A DNA stretch of 64,000 nucleotides from Streptomyces sp. ISL-36 (GCF_018614205.1 NZ_JAGGOS010000013.1:62001-126000); one strand, 5' to 3'. Positions 17,689 to 26,774 are shown, counted from the first letter of the stretch. Notes: generated by a model not told the origin, from the letters alone. A program made the numbers and translations.

Positions 17689-19164
17689 GTGCCCTCCATG
17701 AACGACCTCGTACGCCAGCACACCGCTCTGAGTGAGTCAGACCTCGAGTGGCTCCACCTGCTGGTCTCGGAGTGGCAGCTGCTCTCCGACCTCTCCTTCG
17801 CGGACCTCGTCCTGTGGGTCCCGACCCTCGACGGCACCCGGTACGTCTCCGTCGCCCAGATGCGGCCCAACACCGGCCCGACCTCCTACCAGGACGACAT
17901 GGTCGGCCACCTGGTCCCGCGCGGCCGCCGCCCGCTGCTCGACGCGGCCCTCGACGAGGGCCGGATCGTGCGCGAGGGCGATCCCGAGTGGCGCGAGGAG
18001 GTCCCGGTACGCGTCGAGTCCATCCCCGTACGCCGGGAGGGCCGCGTCCTCGGCGTCATCGCCCGCAACACCAACCTGCTGACCGTGCGGACCCCGAGCC
18101 GGCTGGAGCTCACCTACCTCCAGTCCGCCTCCGACCTCGCGCAGATGATCGCCGCCGGCACCTTCCCCTTCCCCGGTGAGGTGGTCGACATGGACTCCTC
18201 ACCGCGCGCCGGCGACGGCCTGATCCGCCTCGACGCCGACGGCATCGTCCAGTACGCCTCGCCCAACGCCCTCTCCGCGTACCACCGGCTCGGCCTCGCC
18301 GCCGACCTCGTGGGCCAGCACCTCGGCCAGATCACCGCCGAACTCGCCCCCTCCCGCGGCCCCGTCGACGAGGCCCTGGTCAAGCTGGCCTCCGGGTACG
18401 CGCCCCGCGAGGCGGAGGTCGAGGGCAACGGCGGCGTGATCCAGCTGCGCGCCATCCCGCTCAAGCCCAAGGGCACCCGCATCGGTTCGCTCGTCCTGCT
18501 CCGTGACGTCACCGAACTGCGCCGGCGCGAGCGCGAGTTGATCACCAAGGACGCCACTATCCGGGAGATCCACCACCGGGTGAAGAACAACCTCCAGACG
18601 GTGGCCGCGCTGCTGCGCCTCCAGGCCCGCCGGATGGACTCCGACCGCGGGCGCGAGGCCCTCAACGAGGCGGTGCGCAGGGTCGGTTCGATCGCGATCG
18701 TCCATGAGACGCTGTCCCAGAACCTGGACGAGCGGGTCGAGTTCGACGAGATCGCCGACCGCGTGATCGCGATGGTCGCCGAGATCTCGCCCGGCAAGGT
18801 CACCTGCCGGCGCAACGGGCGCTTCGGCATCCTCGACGCCGAGGTCGCCACGCCGCTGTCGATGGTTCTCACCGAAGTCCTCCAGAACGCCCTGGAGCAC
18901 GCCTTCGCACCGGGGGAGCAGGGCACGGTCGAGGTCACGGCCGTCCGGGGCGAGCCCCGCGCCGACGCCCGCCTGTTGATCACGGTCAAGGACGACGGCC
19001 GCGGCCTGCCCGAGGGCTTCGACCCGCAGCGAGCCGGAAATCTCGGCCTGCAGATCGTGCGGACCCTGGTGGAAGGCGAGTTGGGCGGCAGCTTCGACAT
19101 GCAGCCGGGCGCCGGGCGCGGCACCAAGGTCGTCCTCGACATCCCCGTACAGCCCCAGAAGTAG
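17689..19164 (+). CDS. PdtaS-like sensor histidine kinase (GAF-PAS-HisKA_2)
   Basis: A cytosolic sensor kinase of 491 residues (GTG 17689; an ATG three codons later is an alternative). A GAF-like domain spans about residues 20-150 and a PAS domain about 170-275. The dimerisation/phosphotransfer helix of the HisKA_2 type, with EIHHRVKNNLQTVAALLRL, lies near residue 300. A HATPase_c domain follows, with N-box VLQNALEHAF and G-box DDGRGLP. There is no membrane segment. The architecture matches M. tuberculosis PdtaS (Rv3220c), which is also the neighbour of whiB1. The response regulator (PdtaR type, RNA-binding ANTAR) is not in this window. Confidence 0.92.
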   Translation: MPSMNDLVRQHTALSESDLEWLHLLVSEWQLLSDLSFADLVLWVPTLDGTRYVSVAQMRPNTGPTSYQDDMVGHLVPRGRRPLLDAALDEGRIVREGDPEWREEVPVRVESIPVRREGRVLGVIARNTNLLTVRTPSRLELTYLQSASDLAQMIAAGTFPFPGEVVDMDSSPRAGDGLIRLDADGIVQYASPNALSAYHRLGLAADLVGQHLGQITAELAPSRGPVDEALVKLASGYAPREAEVEGNGGVIQLRAIPLKPKGTRIGSLVLLRDVTELRRRERELITKDATIREIHHRVKNNLQTVAALLRLQARRMDSDRGREALNEAVRRVGSIAIVHETLSQNLDERVEFDEIADRVIAMVAEISPGKVTCRRNGRFGILDAEVATPLSMVLTEVLQNALEHAFAPGEQGTVEVTAVRGEPRADARLLITVKDDGRGLPEGFDPQRAGNLGLQIVRTLVEGELGGSFDMQPGAGRGTKVVLDIPVQPQK

Positions 19165-19222
19165 CCGAGCCGGTCGCGGAGCGGCCGGTCGGGGGCAGAC
19201 CCCCTCGGGCCTTCCACAGCAG

Positions 19223-19258
19223 CGAGCCCCGGACCGAAGGAGATCGGTCCGGGGCTCG
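19223..19258. terminator. Bidirectional terminator between kinase and wblE
   Basis: A 15-bp perfect stem (19223-19237 with 19244-19258) and 6-base loop lies between the convergent kinase and wblE genes. Confidence 0.85.
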
Positions 19259-19349
19259 AATGCTGTGGGTTACTGCTGCGCGCTGCGGCTCGGGGGCGGT
19301 GATTGCGTACGCGATGTACGCGCCGCTTGCCTCAGGCTTGTCAGGGTGT

Positions 19350-19607
19350 TCAGGCGCTGGCGTTGCGCGCCCGGTTGCGAGCGGCGCGGCGCTTCATCGC
19401 ACGGCGCTCGTCCTCGCTGAGGCCACCCCAGACGCCGGAGTCCTGGCCGGACTCGAGCGCCCACTGCAGGCACTGCTCCATGACGGGGCAGCGGCGGCAG
19501 ACGGCCTTGGCTTCCTCGATCTGCAGCAGCGCAGGACCGGTGTTGCCGATGGGGAAGAACAGCTCGGGGTCTTCCTCACGACAAACGGCGTTGTGACGCC
19601 AGTCCAT
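19350..19607 (-). CDS. wblE: WhiB-like iron-sulfur regulator WblE
   Basis: An 85-residue 4Fe-4S transcription factor that partners the principal sigma factor. Four cluster cysteines are at positions 9, 37, 40 and 46. The GVWGG turn is at 58-62, followed by a basic Arg/Lys-rich tail. The start is ATG 19607 with AGAGG upstream. Size, sequence and position next to a PdtaS-like kinase fit the WblE/WhiB1 orthologous group, which is essential in mycobacteria. A CRP-like palindrome lies 43 bp upstream. Confidence 0.93.
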   Translation of the reverse strand: MDWRHNAVCREEDPELFFPIGNTGPALLQIEEAKAVCRRCPVMEQCLQWALESGQDSGVWGGLSEDERRAMKRRAARNRARNASA

Positions 19608-19649
19608 GGCTGCTACCTCTCTTGGTATTACGTGCGGGTTGCTTGTGAA

Positions 19650-19665
19650 TGTGAACGCTTTCACG
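19650..19665. promoter_or_regulatory. CRP-like palindrome upstream of wblE
   Basis: TGTGAACGCTTTCACG fits the CRP consensus TGTGA-N6-TCACA with one mismatch. On the minus strand a TAATAC at about 19630-19625 could be a -10 box, placing the palindrome near position -40, a class II activator position. M. tuberculosis whiB1 is known to be controlled by its Crp. Confidence 0.55.
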
Positions 19666-19924
19666 AATCCCCCCGCAAGGGAAGGGCCGACTGCCAGATG
19701 AACTGGTGTGGTCCTAAGACTGAGGAGGGGTTCTGGCTCTCAGTGGAGGCCGGTCTTGCGGGCCGTCCCGATCGCCATGAAGAGATTCGCAAACCTCGGC
19801 GGCGGATACAACCCCTTCCGGAAAGTTTTTTTTGATTCCTCGGTGTCGGCTAGGTCACAGCCGTACTTCTAAGGGGTGGATGCCAGCCTAAACGTTCGAG
19901 TGAAAGGACTTTGGCCCCTTCCAC
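19666..19924. other. Non-coding gap upstream of wblE
   Basis: No convincing gene is visible. The region contains an atypical T-run (about 19827-19834), a lower-GC tract around 19830-19900, and then the 3' end of the lipid kinase gene, which is on the same strand as wblE. It probably holds further wblE promoter sequence. Confidence 0.5.
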
Positions 19925-20893
19925 TCACACAATCACACGCAGTGCACGGCGAACGCCTGTGAACGTCACGCTGGTACGCAGTCCGAGGTGGTCTCCGTCC
20001 ATCTGCAGAGGGAGGGGAACCTTCGAATGCAAGGTGAAGTCGGTCAGATCGTGCAGAGAGGCGGCGTGCTTGCCATGGGGGCCGCGCTCGGGGGTCGACG
20101 TCAGCAACTGGGTGGCGTACCGGGCCACCGCGGCGGTCGAGAGCCGGCTCAGTCCGAGCACGTCCAGGGCCGTCTCGAAGGAGGCCTCCGGAGACGCGTA
20201 CACCGGACGATTGCCCAGGTAGGTCCAGGGGGAGGTGTTGCAGATTATCGACAGGACCAGGTCCTCGACCGGGTCGGCGCCGGGGCGCTCCAGGGTGATC
20301 GTGCCGCGCCGCCGGTGGGGTTCCTCCAGGAACTGGCGGACCACCTGACGGAGGTAGAGGGCGTGCGTCGATCTCTTGCCGCGCTCCCTCTGCTGTTCGA
20401 CTCGCCCGATGACACCGGCGTCGAAGCCGAATCCGGCGCAGAACGTGAACCAGCGGGACGGCACCGCCTCGTCGTCGGTGCCGGGGGTCCCGGAGGCCAG
20501 ACCGAGGCTCACGGTGCGTGCACGGCGCTCACGGAGCGCGTCCAGGAGCGCGCCGGTCGCCTCCACCGCGTCGTTCGGCAGTCCGAGCGCCCGGGCGAAG
20601 ACGTTCGTGGAGCCGCCGGGGACGACCGCGAGCCCGGGCAGCCCGTCCGGGTCGGGGCCGCCGTGGAGGAGTCCGTTGACCACCTCGTTGACGGTGCCGT
20701 CCCCGCCGAGGGCGACCACCAGCTCGACGTCCTTCGACTCGGCGGCCCGCCGGCCGAGGTCACGGGCGTGGCCCCGGTACTCGGTGGTGACGGCCTCCAG
20801 CTTCATCTCGCTCGCCAGGGCGTGGATCAGGACATCACGTGTGCGTGCACTGGTGGTGGTTGCTGCCGGATTGACCACAAGAAGTGCGCGCAT
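19925..20893 (-). CDS. Diacylglycerol/sphingosine-type lipid kinase
   Basis: A 322-residue lipid kinase of the DagK/YegS superfamily. The N-terminus MRALLVVNPAAT is the family's first strand. The nucleotide-binding motif GGDGTVNEVVNG is at about residues 65-76, followed by VVPGGSTNVFAR. The C-terminal beta-rich domain carries the QMDGDHLG segment typical of the family. It phosphorylates a membrane lipid alcohol; the exact substrate is not predictable. It is divergent from a small membrane protein gene. Confidence 0.9.
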   Translation of the reverse strand: MRALLVVNPAATTTSARTRDVLIHALASEMKLEAVTTEYRGHARDLGRRAAESKDVELVVALGGDGTVNEVVNGLLHGGPDPDGLPGLAVVPGGSTNVFARALGLPNDAVEATGALLDALRERRARTVSLGLASGTPGTDDEAVPSRWFTFCAGFGFDAGVIGRVEQQRERGKRSTHALYLRQVVRQFLEEPHRRRGTITLERPGADPVEDLVLSIICNTSPWTYLGNRPVYASPEASFETALDVLGLSRLSTAAVARYATQLLTSTPERGPHGKHAASLHDLTDFTLHSKVPLPLQMDGDHLGLRTSVTFTGVRRALRVIV

Positions 20894-20967
20894 GGCCGCC
20901 AGCGTACCTACCTGGCGGTACCGGGCCCAGAGGGGTGGGTGCGCCGTGCCCCGCTACCCTGCCAGGT

Positions 20968-21393
20968 ATGAGCAGTACGGAGCAGACCGCTGAGCAGACC
21001 TCCCGCCCCGCCCGACTGACCGCGGCCGCCGCCGTGGCCGGGATCGAGGGGCTGGCGCTGATGGCCGGAGGCCTGTACGTCCTCGTGACCGGAATCACCG
21101 GCAGCCCGGACGACCCGACCCAGGCCGTCATGGGCGGTGTGACGCTGATCGCGCTCGGACTGATCCCCGGGGCGGCGGCGCGCGGACTCCTCCGGCGCAA
21201 GGGATGGAGCCGCGGACCGGCGATCATCACTCAGATCCTGGCCCTGCCGGTCGCCTGGCAGCTCCTCCAGGCGAACAGCGCCATGATCCCCGCGGGCATC
21301 GCCCTCGCGGCCCTCGCCGTGACCGGCCTGGTGCTCCTGGTGAACCCGGCGACGACCGAGGCCCTGGGCATCGGCCGTCGCGGCGACGCGTAG
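20968..21393 (+). CDS. Small integral membrane protein, unknown function
   Basis: A 141-residue protein from ATG 20968, with AGG about 8 bp upstream. After a polar N-terminus (about 15 residues) it has four hydrophobic segments (roughly 20-42, 52-68, 80-96, 100-122), with a basic loop GLLRRKGWSRGP between the second and third. I do not recognise a functional family; similar proteins are common in Streptomyces. It converges on sigH, with only 5 bp between stop codons. Confidence 0.75.
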   Translation: MSSTEQTAEQTSRPARLTAAAAVAGIEGLALMAGGLYVLVTGITGSPDDPTQAVMGGVTLIALGLIPGAAARGLLRRKGWSRGPAIITQILALPVAWQLLQANSAMIPAGIALAALAVTGLVLLVNPATTEALGIGRRGDA

Positions 21394-21398
21394 GAGGG

Positions 21399-22367
21399 CT
21401 ACTCCTCGACGAGGAGCTTCTCCCGGAGCTGGGCCAGCGTGCGGGCCAGCAGACGGGAGACGTGCATCTGGGAGATGCCGACCTCCTGGGCGATCTGCGA
21501 CTGGGTCATGTTGCCGAAGAAGCGCAGCAGCAGGATCCGCTTCTCCCGCGGCGGCAGGTCCTCCAGCAGCGGCTTGAGCGACTCGCGGTACTCGACACCC
21601 TCCAGGGCCTCGTCCTCCGCGCCCAGCGTGTCCGCGACCGCCGGGGACTCGTCGTCCGTGTCCGGGACGTCCAGGGAGAGCGTCGAGTAGGCGTTGGCCG
21701 ACTCCAGACCCTCCAGCACCTCCTCCTCGGAGATGCCCAGGCGCTCCGCCAGCTCGTGCACCGTCGGGGAGCGGCCGTGCTGCTGGGAGAGCTCGGCCGT
21801 CGCGGTCGTCAGCGAGAGCCGCAGCTCCTGCAGCCGGCGCGGCACCCTGACCGCCCAGCCCTTGTCCCGGAAGTGGCGCTTGATCTCGCCGACGACCGTC
21901 GGCGTCGCGTACGTCGAGAACTCGACGCCCCGCTCCGGGTCGAAGCGGTCCACCGACTTGATCAGGCCGATCGTCGCGACCTGCGTCAGGTCGTCGAGCG
22001 GCTCGCCGCGGTTACGGAAGCGCCGGGCCAGGTGCTCCACCAGCGGCAGATGCATCCGGACCAGCCGATTGCGCAGCTCCGCCTTCTCCGCGGAGCCCTC
22101 CGGCAGCTTGCGCAGCTCGATGAAGAGCGCCCGGGCCCCGCTCCGGTCGTGCGGATCCGGAACCTCCTGCGGCTCGGCCACCTCGGGGGCCCCTGGGGTC
22201 CCGGGGTCCTCATGGCCCGCCGGGGCCAGGGCGACCTCGGGAACCTCGTTGTGCTGCTGGTGCTCGCTCATGTGGACCGCCTGCTCCGTAGCGACCTCGA
22301 CCTCGACCTCCGGATGCGGCCGCGCCTGCTGCTCAGGGATGCCGGCCGTCGCGTCCCCGCTCCTCAC
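21399..22367 (-). CDS. sigH: SigB/SigF-family stress sigma factor SigH
   Basis: An alternative sigma factor of the SigB/SigF group. Region 2 includes DDLTQVATIGLIKSVDRFDP and FSTYATPTVVGEIKRHFRD, region 3 the GRSPTVHELAERLGISEEEV helix, and region 4 QSQIAQEVGISQMHVSRLL. The GTG at 22367 overlaps the anti-sigma stop (GTGA) and gives 322 residues; a further in-frame ATG at 22271 gives 290. In S. coelicolor SigH several isoforms have been reported. The frame also stays open far upstream through the anti-sigma gene (see findings). The position relative to wblE and the lipid kinase supports the SigH name. Confidence 0.88.
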   Translation of the reverse strand: MRSGDATAGIPEQQARPHPEVEVEVATEQAVHMSEHQQHNEVPEVALAPAGHEDPGTPGAPEVAEPQEVPDPHDRSGARALFIELRKLPEGSAEKAELRNRLVRMHLPLVEHLARRFRNRGEPLDDLTQVATIGLIKSVDRFDPERGVEFSTYATPTVVGEIKRHFRDKGWAVRVPRRLQELRLSLTTATAELSQQHGRSPTVHELAERLGISEEEVLEGLESANAYSTLSLDVPDTDDESPAVADTLGAEDEALEGVEYRESLKPLLEDLPPREKRILLLRFFGNMTQSQIAQEVGISQMHVSRLLARTLAQLREKLLVEE

Positions 22368-22777
22368 GCCGGGCCTGGCCCCGCGCCGCGCTGTTTGTAC
22401 AGGCTGATGGAGACCGTGCGGTCGTCCGCCACGGACGACTCGACCTTCCCGGCCAGTGCCGAGAGCACCGTCCAGGCGAAGGTGTCCCGCTCCGGCGCCC
22501 GCCCGTCCGTCGTCGGGGCCGAGACCGTCACATCGAGCGAGTCGTCGACCAGACGGAAGACACAGCTGAGGACGGACCCCGGTACGGCCTGCTGGAGCAG
22601 GATCGCGCAGGCCTCGTCGACCGCGATCCGCAAGTCCTCGATCTCGTCGAGGGTGAAGTCCAAGCGCGCCGCGAGACCGGCCGTGGCCGTACGCAGCACG
22701 GACAGGTAGGCACCCGCAGCGGGCAGCCGGACTTCCACGAAGTCCTGGGTCCCGGGCTCGCCTGCGATCTGGGACAC
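22364..22777 (-). CDS. prsH: RsbW-like anti-sigma factor (PrsH/UshX)
   Basis: A 137-residue GHKL-type anti-sigma factor. The ATP-binding N-box appears as DLRIAVDEACAIL; the rest of the fold is short and degenerate, as usual for RsbW-like proteins. The start GTG 22777 has GGAGG 5 bp upstream; an earlier TTG would lie on the ribosome site. It is translationally coupled to sigH, whose product it should sequester until an anti-anti-sigma factor releases it. The symbol follows the S. coelicolor name (also ushX) and rests on synteny. Confidence 0.85.
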   Translation of the reverse strand: MSQIAGEPGTQDFVEVRLPAAGAYLSVLRTATAGLAARLDFTLDEIEDLRIAVDEACAILLQQAVPGSVLSCVFRLVDDSLDVTVSAPTTDGRAPERDTFAWTVLSALAGKVESSVADDRTVSISLYKQRGAGPGPA

Positions 22778-23044
22778 CCTCACCTCCAAGGTGGCACAAG
22801 CTCATTCGAGGCCCGGGGAGAAACCCCCCCGAACCGGGCGGTACGCAGTCGGTTGCGCAATCCGCCGTGACGCTATCGCGATCCATGCTGCCGTGTCGCC
22901 GTGGGCCCCCGTCGAGGCCCCCACCCGCTGTCACTCATGGTAAGTCCACGAGTACACACAGTGGCTAGGGGTCTGCGGGGCCCAATCGGGAGCGTTCGGC
23001 GGCTCATTGACCGCAGCAATTGACCGGGGTGACGTACCCAGCCG

Positions 23045-23305
23045 TCAGACGATCGAACCGTCCACGAAGCACCAGCGCCAGCGCTCGTTCGGCTCGAAGG
23101 TCCGCATCACCGGGTGCCCGGTGCTCGAGAAGTGCCCCGTGGCGTGCCGCCCCGGCGAGGAGTCGCAGCACCCCACGTGCCCGCAGCTCAGGCAGAGCCG
23201 CAACTGGACGGGGTGGGTGCCGTCGGACAGGCACTCCGGACAGGTGTCGGCCAGCGGCGCCGGTTCGGGGCGCGGCATTTCGGCAAGGTGCGGGCACTCG
23301 CTCAT
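23045..23305 (-). CDS. UBP-type zinc-finger protein
   Basis: An 86-residue protein with the zinc ligands of the ubiquitin-hydrolase zinc finger (CPEC, CLSCGHVGCCD, then HATGHF and GHPVM). In bacteria such short proteins have no known enzyme partner and their role is not established. ATG 23305 is chosen because the frame upstream is basic and unsupported. It is divergent from the antiporter, with 40 bp between starts. Confidence 0.85.
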   Translation of the reverse strand: MSECPHLAEMPRPEPAPLADTCPECLSDGTHPVQLRLCLSCGHVGCCDSSPGRHATGHFSSTGHPVMRTFEPNERWRWCFVDGSIV

Positions 23306-23345
23306 GATGGCCAGGTTACGTGGTGGAACGAGACGGGGACCGGGC

Positions 23346-24944
23346 ATGGACGCACTGCAGCTGGTGGCACTGGTCGCGGCGAGCGCCGCGGTCGCGGGGA
23401 TCGCGCGCAGAACGCCGGTGCCCGCGCCGCTGCTCCTGGTCGCGGCCGGACTCGCCGCCTCCTACGTCCCGGGCGTCCCCGACTACACCCTCGATCCGCA
23501 CATCGTGCTGCCGCTGATCCTTCCGCCGCTCCTCTACACGGCCGCGGTGGAGTCCTCGTACCTCGATCTGCGCGCCAACATCCGGCCGGTCGCGCTGCTC
23601 TCCGTCGGCTACGTCCTGTTCGCCACGGTGGCCGTCGGCTGGCTCGCGTACGTCCTCGTCCCGGACCTGCCGCTGACCGCCGCGCTCGTGCTCGGCGCGG
23701 TCGTCGCACCGCCGGACGCCGTCGCGGCGACCGCGATCGCCCGCAAGCTCGGGCTGCCGAACCGCATCACCACCATCCTCCAGGGCGAGTCCCTGGTGAA
23801 CGACGCCACCGCGATCACCGCCTACAAGGTCGCGCTCGCGGCGGCGGTCGGGGAGGGCGTCAGCTGGGCGGGCGGCATCGGCGAGTTCGCCCTCGCCGCG
23901 GTCGGCGGCATCGGCGTGGGCCTGGTGCTCATGGCCCCCATCCACTGGCTCCGCTGCAAGCTCGGCGGCGAGGCCCTGCTGCAGAACACCCTCTCGCTGC
24001 TCATCCCCTTCGTCGCCTACGCGGCCGCGGAGGAGTTCCACGCCTCCGGCGTCCTCGCGGTGGTCGTCGTCGGCCTCTTCCTGGGGCACCGCAACTGGCA
24101 GGTGGACTTCGCCACCCGTCTCCAGGAGGAGGCCGTCTGGAAGATGGTCGCCTTCGTCCTGGAGTCCTCGGTCTTCGCCCTCATCGGACTGCAGCTGCCG
24201 TACGTCGTCCAGGGCCTCGGGCGGTACGGGATCGGCGAGGCCGTCTGGTACGCGGTGGGGGTCTTCGTGGCCGTCGTGGTGGTCCGGTTCGTCTGGGTCT
24301 TCCCGTCCACCTTCCTGCCGCGCCGGATGTCGGAACGCATCCGGCGGCGCGAGCCGGGCGTGGACTGGAAGGCCCCGCTCATCGTCGGCTGGGCCGGGAT
24401 GCGGGGCGTGGTCTCCCTCGCCATCGCCTTCTCCATCCCGGTGGCGACCGACGGGACAGAGTTCCCCGCGCGCAACCTCGTTCTCTTCCTCACCTTCACG
24501 ACCGTGATCGGAACCCTGGTGGTGCAGGGCCTCACCCTGCCGCCGCTGATCCGGCTCCTGAAGCTCCCCGGGCGCGACACGTACGAGGAGACCCTCGCCG
24601 AGGCGCAGGCCCAGAGCGAGGCCTCCCGGGCCGCGGAGGAACGTCTGGACGCGCTCCTCTCCGACGAGGACAACACCCTCCCGCAACCGCTGGCCGACCG
24701 GCTCCGCACGGTCCTGGAGCGGCGCCGCAACGCGGTGTGGGAACGGCTCGGCGCGGTCAACGAGATCACCGGCGAGACGGCCGACGACACCTATAGGCGC
24801 CTCGCGCGGGAGATGATCGAGGCCGAGCGGGAGGTCTTCGTCCAGCTCCGCGACGATCGCCGGATCGACGACGAGATGCTGCGCACCCTGCTGCGCCGCC
24901 TGGACCTGGAGGAGGCGGCGGCGTACCGCGAGGAGAGCCCCTGA
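23346..24944 (+). CDS. Na+/H+ antiporter (CPA1/NhaP type)
   Basis: A 532-residue inner-membrane cation/proton exchanger from ATG 23346. It has about 12 transmembrane helices in the first 410 residues. The ion-binding motif GESLVNDATA (the Asn-Asp pair) is at about residue 140, and the conserved GWAGMRGVVSLA segment at about residue 345. The last 110 residues form a charged cytoplasmic tail with predicted helices (EAQAQSEASRAAEERLDALL). Role: sodium and pH homeostasis. Confidence 0.92.
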   Translation: MDALQLVALVAASAAVAGIARRTPVPAPLLLVAAGLAASYVPGVPDYTLDPHIVLPLILPPLLYTAAVESSYLDLRANIRPVALLSVGYVLFATVAVGWLAYVLVPDLPLTAALVLGAVVAPPDAVAATAIARKLGLPNRITTILQGESLVNDATAITAYKVALAAAVGEGVSWAGGIGEFALAAVGGIGVGLVLMAPIHWLRCKLGGEALLQNTLSLLIPFVAYAAAEEFHASGVLAVVVVGLFLGHRNWQVDFATRLQEEAVWKMVAFVLESSVFALIGLQLPYVVQGLGRYGIGEAVWYAVGVFVAVVVVRFVWVFPSTFLPRRMSERIRRREPGVDWKAPLIVGWAGMRGVVSLAIAFSIPVATDGTEFPARNLVLFLTFTTVIGTLVVQGLTLPPLIRLLKLPGRDTYEETLAEAQAQSEASRAAEERLDALLSDEDNTLPQPLADRLRTVLERRRNAVWERLGAVNEITGETADDTYRRLAREMIEAEREVFVQLRDDRRIDDEMLRTLLRRLDLEEAAAYREESP

Positions 24945-24979
24945 AGGGCTGGGCGAGGAGGCCCGGCGGGGCGCGGCCG

Positions 24980-25906
24980 TCAGGAAGGGGCGCCGGTGAT
25001 CACCGCCGCGATCCGCGTCCCCGGGGCGAAGGCGCCCTCCCGCGCCAGGGCGAAGAGTCCGTAAAGCATTTTGGCGACATACAGTCGCTCGATGGCGAGT
25101 CCGTGCCGCGCTTCGAAATCCTGCGCGAACGTCTCCAGGGCCGGCGTCGTACGGGCGTAACCGCCGCAGTGGAAGCGCTCGTCGAGGGACCACTCGCCCC
25201 GTGGGCCGCCGAAGGCCGCGGCCTGCAGTCCGCGCACCTCCGCGCCCAGGAAACCGCCCTTGAGGACCGGGACGCCGAGCGCCCTCGCCCCGCCTTCGGC
25301 GGGGGGTTCTCCCGGCCCGGGGCCGAGACCGGCCGCGAGGCCCGCGAGGGTGCCGCCGGTGCCGCAGGCGACGGCGGCGACGTCCACCGCGCCGGACAGC
25401 TCGCGGCCCAGCTCCACGCACCCCTGGACGGCGAGGGCGTTGCTGCCGCCCTCGGGCACCACGTACGTCCCCGGAGGGCACCGGTCGAGCAGCCCGGCCA
25501 GCACGTCGGGGTCGTTCTTCGCCCGGTACGTGGACCGGTCCACGAACCACAGCCGCATCCCGTCGGCCGCGCACCGCGCGAGCGACGGGTTCAGCGGCCG
25601 GCCCGCCAGCTCGTCGCCCCGTACGACCCCGACCGTGTCGAAGCCGAGCAGCCGGCCGGCGGCGGCCGTCGCGCACAGGTGGTGGGAGTACGCCCCGCCG
25701 AAGGTGAGCACCGGGCGGCCGTCCGCCGCGCGCAGGTTGAGCGCCAGTTTGCGCCACTTGTTGCCCGGCAGCTCCGGGTGGATCAGGTCGTCGCGCTTGA
25801 GCAGCAGCCGCAGGCCGTGCCGGGCGAGGCGCTCGTCCTCGACCGGCTCCAGGGGGGACGGGAGCCGGGGCCGCAGGCGGGAGAGGGCGAGGTCGAACGC
25901 GTTCAC
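24980..25906 (-). CDS. PLP-dependent ACC deaminase / D-cysteine desulfhydrase family
   Basis: A 308-residue enzyme of the tryptophan-synthase-beta fold. The PLP lysine lies in GNKWRKL (about residues 49-55). The phosphate-cup loop is CGTGGTLAGL, and PEGGSNALA is also visible. True ACC deaminases and D-cysteine desulfhydrases are hard to separate by eye, so the reaction is left open. GTG 25906 was chosen because the protein family normally starts here; no strong ribosome site is seen. It follows the amidase gene after 11 bp. Confidence 0.85.
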   Translation of the reverse strand: MNAFDLALSRLRPRLPSPLEPVEDERLARHGLRLLLKRDDLIHPELPGNKWRKLALNLRAADGRPVLTFGGAYSHHLCATAAAGRLLGFDTVGVVRGDELAGRPLNPSLARCAADGMRLWFVDRSTYRAKNDPDVLAGLLDRCPPGTYVVPEGGSNALAVQGCVELGRELSGAVDVAAVACGTGGTLAGLAAGLGPGPGEPPAEGGARALGVPVLKGGFLGAEVRGLQAAAFGGPRGEWSLDERFHCGGYARTTPALETFAQDFEARHGLAIERLYVAKMLYGLFALAREGAFAPGTRIAAVITGAPS

Positions 25907-25917
25907 CCGCTCATTGT

Positions 25918-26508
25918 CTACCGCAGCCGCTCGGCGATCCGCTCCCGCATCGAGGCCATCGTGAAGCCGCGCGGGTCCACCTTCCCCGGCTGCCACTCCA
26001 GGTGGCCGATCACCGAGCGCTGGTTCCAGCCGTGCACCCGGCACACCGCCGCCGCGGCCTTCTCGATCGCCTCCAGCTGGACCTTCGGCCACGGGTCCTT
26101 CCCGTCCCCGAGGTTCTCGCACTCGAAGCCGTAGAAGTGGCGGTTGCCGTCCGTCGTGGCCTCGTTGTCCGGAGGGAGGCGCCTCTCGGCGATGACCGCC
26201 CGCAGTACGTCGTCGTCGCCGGCCCCCGCGTGGTTCGCGCGGCCGTAGCCGACCAGATGGACGGTGCCGTCCTTGGCGATCACGCCGTGGCAGAGCGGGC
26301 CCGGCAGGGACGCGTGGCCGTCTCGGCAGATACGGACGGTGTTCGCGGTGCCCCTGGTCACCGTGTGATGGATCATCACGCCGTGGACGGGACCCCAGGG
26401 GCCCTTGTGGTTGCGGTTGTGCGTGCGCCAGTCGCCGACCTCGACGACCGAGAGGCCCTCGTCGCGCAGTGCGGCGAGAAACCTGCTCGCGGGCATGGGC
26501 GGGGCCAT
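25918..26508 (-). CDS. N-acetylmuramoyl-L-alanine amidase (Amidase_2 / PGRP fold)
   Basis: A 196-residue protein of the amidase_2 family that cuts the bond between muramic acid and the peptide stem. Zinc ligands are suggested by MIHHTV (near residue 46) and GHLEWQPGKVDPRGF (near residue 167); the family Tyr is in HFYGFECEN. No signal peptide is visible, as in phage endolysins, so the export route or target is unclear. It is transcribed with the downstream PLP enzyme. Confidence 0.87.
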   Translation of the reverse strand: MAPPMPASRFLAALRDEGLSVVEVGDWRTHNRNHKGPWGPVHGVMIHHTVTRGTANTVRICRDGHASLPGPLCHGVIAKDGTVHLVGYGRANHAGAGDDDVLRAVIAERRLPPDNEATTDGNRHFYGFECENLGDGKDPWPKVQLEAIEKAAAAVCRVHGWNQRSVIGHLEWQPGKVDPRGFTMASMRERIAERLR

Positions 26509-26774
26509 GGCCGACTCCTTCGGATGAGCGGAACGGAAGAGTGCTCGTCGTACCGGAGTACCGGAGGGGTCCCCTCCGCGCTATCCGTTCGGGCCGTGTG
26601 CGAGCCGATCCGGACACCCCGCCATGGGGCTGACGGGGCTGGGCCGTTCGTGTGGAAACCGAGTGACATGCCCAGGCGGCGGTGATCCACTCCCACTCAT
26701 TTGTGTAATGGCGCCGACACGCTCCGTGCTGAAAGGCTTCCTCTCGCAGTTCAGTCATATCGAGAGGGAGTTCC

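Noticed and set aside
22978..23044. Repeated ATTGACCG near the UBP zinc-finger gene as an operator
   Set aside because: Two short copies only, overlapping the 3' side of a gene rather than a promoter; not enough to support a site.
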